Source: Prevotella sp. AGR2160
GTDB taxonomy: Bacteria; Bacteroidota; Bacteroidia; Bacteroidales; Bacteroidaceae
Assembly: GCF_000424185.1 (NCBI RefSeq)
Contig: NZ_AUJK01000023.1
Coordinates: 1 to 34,404, forward strand
Reading direction: 5' to 3'
DNA length: 34,404 nucleotides
Part shown: positions 1 to 4,833 of the stretch, piece by piece
Layout: each line of letters starts with the position of its first letter
How positions within the stretch are numbered: the stretch's first letter is position 1
The notes under the pieces: model-generated
Told to the model about the DNA's origin: nothing
Databases searched by the model: none
The model's input: the letters and a program-made list of their open reading frames with translations, nothing else
Program-made: the position numbers and the translations under genes

Positions 1-2
1 AC

Positions 3-248
3 ATCATTGCAAAGGAAATAGGCCTGTCTGCTGTTACGCTCAACAAGAGACTCCAAGGGCTCGGCATCCAGTACAAGGAACACGGCGTATGGGTTCTCAC
101 GCACAAGTATCAGGACAAGGGGTACACAAAGACAAGCACCTACAACTACCCAAAGTCAGATGGAACACTTGGAACACGTATCCAGACTGAGTGGACTGAG
201 AAAGGACGTCGATTCATTCACGAACTGAGCGACGCAGGAAGAATCTAA
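3..248 (+). CDS. Phage antirepressor, KilAC-type C-terminal domain (partial, 5' end outside window)
   Basis: An open frame enters from the left edge and ends at TAA 246-248, giving 81 residues that start IIAKEIGLSAVTLNKRLQ. The sequence resembles the KilAC/ANT domain at the C-terminus of phage antirepressors: a helix-turn-helix-like segment (AKEIGLSAVTLNKRL), then a short strand region (GVWVLTHKYQDKGYTKT) and a basic end (TEKGRRFIHEL). Antirepressors of this kind bind DNA or repressor and help switch a prophage to lytic growth. The N-terminal part, usually a BRO/AntA/Rha-type domain, lies outside the window, so the exact class is unknown. A hairpin terminator follows 15 bases after the stop. 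Together with the tape measure remnant this marks the left end as phage-derived. Family assignment is by recognition of the motif pattern only. Confidence 0.72.
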   Translation: MIAKEIGLSAVTLNKRLQGLGIQYKEHGVWVLTHKYQDKGYTKTSTYNYPKSDGTLGTRIQTEWTEKGRRFIHELSDAGRI

Positions 249-263
249 CGAGAACATACATTT

Positions 264-300
264 ATCCCCCGTCATCTATTTGGCGGGGGATTTGTTTTTA
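264..300. terminator. Rho-independent terminator, probably shared by convergent genes
   Basis: Arms 264-271 (ATCCCCCG) and 284-291 (CGGGGGAT) form a perfect 8-bp stem, which can be extended by two weaker pairs, and are followed by TTTGTTTTTA. It sits between the antirepressor stop (248) and the end of the minus-strand membrane protein gene (298), so it can serve both. Confidence 0.8.
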
Positions 301-657
301 CTGCTTCACTTTAGCATCAAGTTCTTTTCTTCTCTCAATGTATGCGACTGCTCCAAAGAAACATACGCCTACAGCAAATGCCAAAGAGCCATAAAGCCTA
401 ACATTGCTGTAAATAGCTATGTCTTTTCCTATACGATCAGACATCCCCATAGCGCTCAAAGAAGCCATCTGCGCTTTTTCTTTCGTCATCTTCCCCTCGT
501 CAGCCATGTTGTAAAATGTCCAAAAACTTGTATTGTAAACATCTTGGTCTATTTTCAGATTATTAATCTTGCTTGTCGTAAACCAAAACAGCGAAATACC
601 AAGAAGCAGGCATACTATGCTTATGATAGCTGGTTGTTTGAATGATTTCTTCTTCAT
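298..657 (-). CDS. Small membrane protein with two predicted transmembrane helices, function unknown
   Basis: The product is 119 residues from the ATG at 657. It starts MKKKSFKQPAIISIVCLLLG, with a first hydrophobic helix at about residues 10-28, a roughly 55-residue polar middle, a second helix at about 87-105 (LYGSLAFAVGVCFFGAVAY), and a charged tail (IERRKELDAKVKQ). The frame can be extended to an upstream ATG at 681. A well-formed promoter at 684-715 would put the transcript start at about 676, downstream of that ATG, so 657 is preferred. I do not recognise a family. Its position between phage genes suggests a prophage accessory (moron) gene, for example envelope modification or superinfection exclusion, but that is inference from location only. 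Confidence 0.6.
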   Translation of the reverse strand: MKKKSFKQPAIISIVCLLLGISLFWFTTSKINNLKIDQDVYNTSFWTFYNMADEGKMTKEKAQMASLSAMGMSDRIGKDIAIYSNVRLYGSLAFAVGVCFFGAVAYIERRKELDAKVKQ

Positions 658-683
658 ATCACTTTGACATTTAGAATTCATTG

Positions 684-715
684 CAAAGTTACATGTTTTT
701 ATTCATACAAGCAAA
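684..715 (-). promoter_or_regulatory. Bacteroidota-type promoter for the small membrane protein
   Basis: Read on the minus strand, TTTG (712-715) is followed after exactly 20 bases by TAACTTTG (684-691). This matches the Bacteroidota primary sigma factor pattern of -33 TTTG and -7 TAnnTTTG. The predicted start of transcription near 676 leaves an 18-20 base leader before the ATG at 657. Confidence 0.75.
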
Positions 716-723
716 TAAACAAG

Positions 724-768
724 CAAAAAAAAATACGGGCGACACCATTTTTTTTGATGCCGCCCGAA
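724..768 (-). terminator. Rho-independent terminator after the tape measure remnant
   Basis: On the minus strand, CGGGCGGCATC is followed by an A-rich loop and then GGTGTCGCCCG, closing a stem with one bulge, followed directly by TATTTTTTTTTG. It lies a few bases after the stop at 773, so it terminates transcription of the tape measure gene. Confidence 0.78.
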
Positions 769-772
769 CTTA

Positions 773-1328
773 CTATCTCACTTTTGTACTCACCATCTTT
801 GTGTCATTGGTCACAGCTCTGAACAGATAAAGGATTTCGTCACAGCTTGTGCCGATCTTCTCCGCAGCCTCAGCGTTCCTTAGCGTGTTCGCCGCTATCT
901 GTGACTGATACTGCACTTGGGACTGCGCCATAAGGCTCATGTTGTCCATGTATTCAGTAGCCTTTCCTCCTTGAAGCTGTCTAATTACACTCACGTCAGC
1001 TCTTATTGCATTGAGGTAGCTTGCGAGTATGTCTGCCGTCTGCTCTGTGATACCCTTTATAGATGAGCTCGTACTCGAAGATCCGTTGTTTAAGAGGGTA
1101 TTATTCGATTTTTCAGCAATAGACTCCATCTGATCAAAGAGAACCTTTGAAGCTTCCATGCCGTTATATATGTACCCGTCCTTACCAAGAGCCTCGCTGA
1201 TGTCTGACGTCCATTGCTCCTTGTTGCTGTCAGGGTGCGACGCATCGAAGCTACCCTTATGGACAACTCCATTTGCGTCTGTGTACCCGAACAGCTGATT
1301 TCTCAGTCTATCGAATAGAGGCTGCATA
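773..1328 (-). pseudogene. Phage tail tape measure protein, C-terminal fragment, cut off at a CRISPR-like repeat
   Basis: The product reads about 184 residues from MQPLFDRLRNQLFGYTDANG to the end TKMVSTKVR. The pattern is a helical, Q/A/N-rich tail (ITEQTADILASYLNAIRADV, then AANTLRNAEAAEKI). This is typical of the C-terminal end of tape measure proteins of Bacteroidales siphophages, which are normally over 800 residues and set tail length while guiding DNA injection. The rest of the gene is missing. Upstream on this strand the reading runs into a 36-bp repeat at 1329-1364, and the nominal ORF start (MLYISFILHQTAT) is just that repeat translated. A terminator follows the stop. The fragment cannot encode a working tape measure. 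See the findings for the possibility that the repeats interrupt an originally continuous frame. Confidence 0.7.
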
Positions 1329-1494
1329 GTTGCGGTTTGATGTAGGATGAAGCTGATATACAACAACGCAACAGGCGCAACAGAAGTAGAGACGTTGCGG
1401 TTTGATGTAGGATGAAGCTGATATACAACATCTTACTGACGACCTCAGTCATGAGCTGGTTGCGGTTTGATGTAGGATGAAGATGATATATTTC
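1329..1494 (+). CRISPR. Short CRISPR-like array: three 36-bp repeats, two 29-bp spacers, type VI-B-like repeat
   Basis: Repeats lie at 1329-1364, 1394-1429 and 1459-1494. The first two are identical: GTTGCGGTTTGATGTAGGAT followed by GAAGCTGATATACAAC. The third differs at four positions (25 and 33-35), as expected for the leader-distal end, so the array would be read on the + strand. Spacers are 1365-1393 and 1430-1458, 29 bases each. A 36-base repeat with GTTG and CAAC ends, an ACAAC 3' terminus and spacers of about 30 bases are known features of type VI-B (Cas13b) arrays in Prevotella and relatives, though some type II-C repeats are also 36 bases. No cas gene, recognisable leader or tracrRNA is in the window. 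The array abuts tape measure coding sequence on one side and phage-like coding sequence on the other, which is odd for a normal CRISPR locus. Confidence 0.68.
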
Positions 1495-1560
1495 CTGTGA
1501 TCGCGCCAATCTCGTCTCTTCGGAGCTTCTCAGTCATGGCAAAGCCTCGATGCTTCGCAT
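1495..1560 (-). pseudogene. Phage-like coding fragment upstream of the array (possible more N-terminal part of the tape measure gene)
   Basis: Read on the minus strand this stretch is open as AKHRGFAMTEKLRRDEIGAIT and then enters the degenerate third repeat. Beyond 1560 the sequence changes abruptly to the AATAGATAATAG / GAGAATGGATAATGG low-complexity text found between other genes in this window, so 1560 is probably the edge of the phage-derived DNA. The helical, charged sequence fits a tape measure protein, but 22 residues are too few to identify it. Confidence 0.4.
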
Positions 1561-1608
1561 AATAGATAATAGAAAACGGAGAATGGATAATGGGGGCAGC
1601 AGTGTGAG

Positions 1609-1639
1609 GCGGATCATGATAAATCATGTCCCTACGAAG
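1609..1639 (+). repeat. Dispersed palindromic element, copy 1 (CATGATAAATCATG type)
   Basis: The core is GCGGATCATGATAAATCATG followed by TCCCTACGAAG. CATGAT and ATCATG are complementary. The same element occurs at 12195-12225 with compensating changes (CATAATAAATTATG keeps the palindrome) and inverted at 15005-15032. Confidence 0.7.
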
Positions 1640-1672
1640 TAAGCCGCGGGGACGGACGCCTCTCTCTGCCAC

Positions 1673-1731
1673 GTCCCCGAAGGGGGCGAACGTCAGCGGC
1701 TTTGTGGCAGCTGTTCGCCCCCTCCGGGGAC
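1673..1731. repeat. Large GC-rich hairpin, dispersed family (GTCCCCGRAGGGGGC)
   Basis: Arm 1673-1691 (GTCCCCGAAGGGGGCGAAC) pairs with 1713-1731 (GTTCGCCCCCTCCGGGGAC) with one mismatch in 19. The left arm continues into CGTCAGCGGC, and the same arm and continuation recur at 12087-12114. Confidence 0.75.
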
Positions 1732-2008
1732 ATCCGATAGGCGGATACGCAAAGCCCCCGGGCGCCCGGTCCGGTGCTGGTCATCGCTATCGCTCTGGCC
1801 ATCACCGTCCCGTGTGCCCGGGGTTCATCGTGTTGGCCCCCTCCGGGGACCCCATCCGTGGCCGTCCGTGTCGTCCGATGCCGTACAATCCGTGTCATCC
1901 GTTGCCCAAAATCATTCGGAAATGGTAGGTGTCCGTCCTGTTGCGGCCACGCAAGGAAGATGGAGAATATATTGGGACTTGATTACTATTGTTCCATTCA
2001 ATGCGGAT

Positions 2009-2103
2009 GCGTGGCCGCAACATGGCGGCCACCTACAAAAGGATCGGTGTCCGTGAAAATCCGTGTTATCCGTTGCCAAAATATCCGTGGATGTCCGATG
2101 CCC
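2009..2103 (+). repeat. 95-bp direct repeat, copy A
   Basis: It starts GCGTGGCCGCAACATGGCGG, where GTGGCCGC-AACATG-GCGGCCAC is a perfect 8-bp stem with a 6-base loop, and continues through ACCTACAAAAGGATCGGTG to CCGATGCCC. It is about 98% identical (two visible differences) to copy B 286 bases downstream. A CCCGC/GCGGG hairpin followed by TTTTTATTTTG comes after it. Confidence 0.8.
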
Positions 2104-2294
2104 GCGGATGGCGCAGCGGGTTTTTATTTTGTTTTTCCGGTTTTCTTTTTTAAACTACCCGCTGCGCGGGCAAGGCATAGTTGTAAATAAAACCGAGAAT
2201 TTTTTTGAAGAAGAAAACCGGGAAAAACAAAGGAAAAACCTTGATGCGCATGCAGTATATCTATCAATGCTCATCAATATTCCCCATCTCCCTT

Positions 2295-2389
2295 GCGTGG
2301 CCGCAACATGGTGGCCACCTACAAAAGGATCGGTGTCCGTGAAAATCCGTGTTATCCGTTGCCAAAATATTCGTGGATGTCCGATGCCC
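2295..2389 (+). repeat. 95-bp direct repeat, copy B
   Basis: Matches copy A apart from one change in the palindrome (GGTGGCC for GGCGGCC) and one later (ATATTCG for ATATCCG). The T-rich segment after it (GGTTTTTATTTTGTTTTTCC) is also shared with copy A, so the duplication covers about 140 bases with a divergent patch. Confidence 0.8.
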
Positions 2390-2484
2390 CTGTAATGCGG
2401 CAGCCGGTTTTTATTTTGTTTTTCCGGTTTTCGTTAAAATCATGCCGCCGCGGAGCCAAAAAAAATCTTTTTTATTTTCTTTTT

Positions 2485-2516
2485 TTTGGTCTTTTCAAGA
2501 ATAATCGTTACTTTTG
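2485..2516 (+). promoter_or_regulatory. Bacteroidota-type promoter for the tetR-fabG operon
   Basis: TTTG at 2485-2488 is followed after exactly 20 bases by TACTTTTG (2509-2516), matching TTTG-N20-TAnnTTTG. Transcription would start near 2523, about 75 bases before the tetR start. The leader contains GTGCAAGCGGAGCACG, a possible small operator-like inverted repeat. Confidence 0.75.
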
Positions 2517-2598
2517 CACATGGAAAGATCATTGTGCAAGCGGAGCACGACAGGATGCCGTGCCTGCGAGGCATGATAGGAATTAGAGATCAAGGAAC

Positions 2599-3228
2599 AT
2601 GTCAATATCGAAAACGAGACAGAAACTGGTAGACGTAGCCCGTCAGTTGTTTGCCAAGAACGGCATCAACAACACCACGATGAACGACATTGCCGTAGCG
2701 TCGGGGAAGGGCCGTCGCACGCTGTACACTTATTTCAAGAGCAAGGAGGATGTTTATTATGCCGTGATCGAGAGCGAGCTGGAACGCCTCTCCGACAAGT
2801 TGGATGAGGTGGCAGCGAAGAAGATGCCTCCCCAGGACAAGATCATTGAACTCATCTATACCCATCTGAGTATGATTAAGGAGACGGTGGTGCGCAATGG
2901 CAACCTGCGTGCTGAGTTCTTCCGGAATATCTGGATGGTGGAGAAGGTCCGAAAGAACTTCGACGAGGATGAGATCGAGCTCTTCCGCAAGGTCTATTCC
3001 GAGGGTAAGGCCGATGGTGAGTTTGATATTGAGAATGTGGACCTTGTGGCCGATATCACCCATTATTGTATCAAGGGTCTGGAGGTGCCGTTTATCTACG
3101 GCCGTATCGGTCATGGCCTGAGTGTCGAGGACAGTAAGCCATTGGTGGCAAAAGTTGTCTACGGTGCCTTAGGCAAGAATGTATATGTCAGTCCGAATGT
3201 CATCCACAGGGACAAATCAGATTATTAA
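2599..3228 (+). CDS. TetR/AcrR-family transcriptional regulator
   Basis: The 209-residue length is normal for the family. The N-terminal TetR DNA-binding domain covers about residues 5-60, with the helix-turn-helix in NTTMNDIAVASGKGRRTLYT and the family-typical YFKSKEDVYYAVIE just after it. The remaining, mostly helical 140 residues form the ligand-binding and dimerisation domain and are not diagnostic of a ligand. The start is ATG 2599, downstream of a good promoter. fabG begins 30 bases after the stop with no promoter in between, so the two are probably co-transcribed. The regulator may autoregulate this pair in response to a fatty-acid or acyl-CoA-type signal; that ligand is an inference from its neighbour only. 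Confidence 0.9.
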   Translation: MSISKTRQKLVDVARQLFAKNGINNTTMNDIAVASGKGRRTLYTYFKSKEDVYYAVIESELERLSDKLDEVAAKKMPPQDKIIELIYTHLSMIKETVVRNGNLRAEFFRNIWMVEKVRKNFDEDEIELFRKVYSEGKADGEFDIENVDLVADITHYCIKGLEVPFIYGRIGHGLSVEDSKPLVAKVVYGALGKNVYVSPNVIHRDKSDY

Positions 3229-3258
3229 TTTATTTATTATATTAAAACATTAACAACA

Positions 3259-4011
3259 ATGGGATTATTAACAGGAAAGACAGCCCTGATCACAGGCGCT
3301 GCCCGCGGTATTGGTAAAGCTATCGCGCTGAAGTTCGCCGAGGAAGGCGCAAACATCGCATTCACGGACCTCTTCATTGATGAGGAGCATGGTGGTCTGG
3401 CCACGGAGCGTGAGATCGCTGCCAAGGGCGTGAAGTGCAAGGGTTATGCCAGCAATGCCGCTGACTTCGCCCAGACGGCCGATGCCGTTGCCAAGGTGAA
3501 GGAAGAGTTCGGCTCTATCGATATCCTCGTCAACAATGCCGGTATCACGAAGGACGGCTTGATGCTCCGTATGACCGAGCAGCAGTGGGATGCCGTCATC
3601 GCCGTGAACCTGAAGAGTGCATTCAACTTCATCCACGCTTGTGTACCGGTGATGATGCGTCAGCGTAAGGGTTCTATTATCAATATGGCCTCTGTCGTCG
3701 GTGTTCATGGTAATGCCGGTCAGTGCAACTATGCCGCTTCCAAGGCCGGTCTGATCGCCCTGGCTAAGTCTATCGGTCAGGAGATGGGTCCCAAGGGTAT
3801 CCGCGCCAACGCCATCGCCCCGGGCTTCATCGATACCGCTATGACACAGGCTCTGCCCGACGATATCCGTCAGGAGTGGGTGAAGAAGATCCCTCTCCGT
3901 CGTGCCGGCAGCACCGATGATATCGCCAACACAGCCCTCTATCTGGCTTCTGACCTCAGCAGCTATGTCTCCGGTCAGGTCATCCAGGTGGATGGTGGTA
4001 TGAATATGTAA
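3259..4011 (+). CDS. fabG: 3-oxoacyl-[acyl-carrier-protein] reductase (FabG-type SDR)
   Basis: A 250-residue classical short-chain dehydrogenase/reductase, cytoplasmic, which would reduce 3-oxoacyl-ACP to 3-hydroxyacyl-ACP with NADPH in fatty acid elongation. Seen directly: cofactor motif TGAARGIG (12-19), NNAG (92-95), catalytic Asn117 in VNLKS, Ser145, and Tyr158-x3-Lys162 in NYAASKAG. The end is SYVSGQVIQVDGGMNM, the usual FabG C-terminus. ATG 3259 is the only sensible start because the Rossmann strand follows at once. It lies 30 bases after tetR, which makes regulation by that protein likely. FabG-like SDRs can also act on other 3-oxoacyl or polyol substrates, so a second copy elsewhere in the genome would weaken the housekeeping assignment. 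Confidence 0.9.
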   Translation: MGLLTGKTALITGAARGIGKAIALKFAEEGANIAFTDLFIDEEHGGLATEREIAAKGVKCKGYASNAADFAQTADAVAKVKEEFGSIDILVNNAGITKDGLMLRMTEQQWDAVIAVNLKSAFNFIHACVPVMMRQRKGSIINMASVVGVHGNAGQCNYAASKAGLIALAKSIGQEMGPKGIRANAIAPGFIDTAMTQALPDDIRQEWVKKIPLRRAGSTDDIANTALYLASDLSSYVSGQVIQVDGGMNM

Positions 4012-4021
4012 TTCTACATCT

Positions 4022-4063
4022 TCCTTGCGTGGCCGCAACATGGCGGCCACCTACAAAAGGATC
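4022..4063 (+). repeat. Partial copy of the REP-like palindrome, between fabG and rluA
   Basis: TCCTTGCGTGGCCGCAACAT continues into GGCGGCCACCTACAAAAGGATC, identical to the first part of direct repeat A at 2009. The internal stem is GTGGCCGC / GCGGCCAC with loop AACATG. Low-complexity CTATTCTCTATTTTCTATT follows up to the next gene. Confidence 0.8.
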
Positions 4064-4122
4064 TATGAATTATACAGGCTATTGTCTATTCTCTATTCTC
4101 TATTTTCTATTTTCTATTTGAA

Positions 4123-4809
4123 ATGACAGACCCCATACAAGTACTCTATGAAGACAACCATATCATCATTGTCAACAAGCAGGCCGGTGAGATTGTCCAA
4201 GGAGATAAGACGGGAGATGAGCCTCTCTCGGAACGAGTGAAGCGCTATCTCAAGGAGAAATACCAGAAGCCGGGGAATGTCTTCCTTGGCGTTGTCCATC
4301 GTCTTGACCGTCCGGTACAGGGAATCGTCGTTTTTGCGAAGACGTCGAAGGCCACGTCCCGGTTGAACGACATGTTCCGTCGCGGCGCTGTCCATAAGAC
4401 CTATTGGGCCATCGTGAAGAACCGTCCCGCCGTGCCTGAAGCCCTGTTGACGAACTGGATCACGCGTAACGAGACGCAGAACAAGAGTTACGCCCATGAC
4501 GAAGAGGTGCCACGTTCCAAGGAGGCAAAATTACGTTACCGTCTCCTCACCGAAGGTGACCGTTACTGTCTGTTGGAAGTAGAGTTGATGACCGGCCGCC
4601 ACCATCAGATCCGCTGTCAGTTGGCGCATATCGGCTGTCCCATCAAAGGGGATCTGAAATATGGTGCCCAGCGCAGCAACCCCGACGGCAGTATCTCCCT
4701 CCAGGCCCATCATATCGAATTTGAGCATCCCGTCTCCCATCAACTCATCGATATTACAGCCCCGTTGCCCACAGATCCTTTATGGCAGGCGCTGGCCGCC
4801 CAGCTATAG
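4123..4809 (+). CDS. RluA-family RNA pseudouridine synthase (no S4 domain)
   Basis: 228 residues, cytoplasmic; converts specific uridines in rRNA or tRNA to pseudouridine. The catalytic motif HRLDRPVQG is at 59-67, with Asp62 as the expected nucleophile. The second family motif TGRHHQIRCQL begins at 157, followed by GCPIKGDLKYGA. The protein starts directly in the catalytic domain (MTDPIQVLYEDNHIIIVNKQ), lacking the N-terminal S4 RNA-binding domain of RluC/RluD. This is the shorter RluA/TruC-like form common in Bacteroidota. The target nucleotide cannot be read from the sequence. It is separated from fabG by a palindrome and a low-complexity spacer, and tamB begins 24 bases after its stop. 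Confidence 0.9.
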   Translation: MTDPIQVLYEDNHIIIVNKQAGEIVQGDKTGDEPLSERVKRYLKEKYQKPGNVFLGVVHRLDRPVQGIVVFAKTSKATSRLNDMFRRGAVHKTYWAIVKNRPAVPEALLTNWITRNETQNKSYAHDEEVPRSKEAKLRYRLLTEGDRYCLLEVELMTGRHHQIRCQLAHIGCPIKGDLKYGAQRSNPDGSISLQAHHIEFEHPVSHQLIDITAPLPTDPLWQALAAQL

Positions 4810-4833
4810 TTTACTTTTCTTTTGTTCCCGAGT

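Larger units (their letters stand above)
1561..2598. repeat. Gene-free repeat-rich region (1 kb) between the phage edge and the tetR gene
   Basis: No credible gene is present: the open frames here have no recognisable protein and run through repeats. The region contains a low-complexity AATAGATAATAG/GAATGGATAATGG start (1561-1593), a palindromic CATGATAAATCATG element (1609-1639), a large hairpin (1673-1731), a single GGCCCCCTCCGGGGAC arm near 1838, a 95-bp direct repeat at 2009-2103 and 2295-2389, and an inverted partial copy of its start (1925-1960). Each direct-repeat copy is followed by GGTTTTTATTTTG or similar T-rich sequence. The tetR promoter lies at the right end (2485-2516). Such short palindromic units recur elsewhere in the window. 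Confidence 0.75.

Noticed and set aside
280..645. 121-residue + strand frame overlapping the small membrane protein
   Set aside because: Starts inside the terminator hairpin, has no promoter, and lies opposite a gene with a well-placed promoter and clear membrane helices.
773..1366. Complete 197-residue gene starting at 1366
   Set aside because: The first 13 residues are a translation of the CRISPR-like repeat, so it is a truncated tape measure end and not an intact gene.
1774..2395. Several + strand open frames in the repeat region
   Set aside because: They run through direct repeats and palindromes, share repeat-encoded segments such as CYPLPKY, and have no protein family character.
3268..4050. 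260-residue minus-strand frame opposite fabG
   Set aside because: The sense strand has complete SDR motifs; the antisense frame has none.
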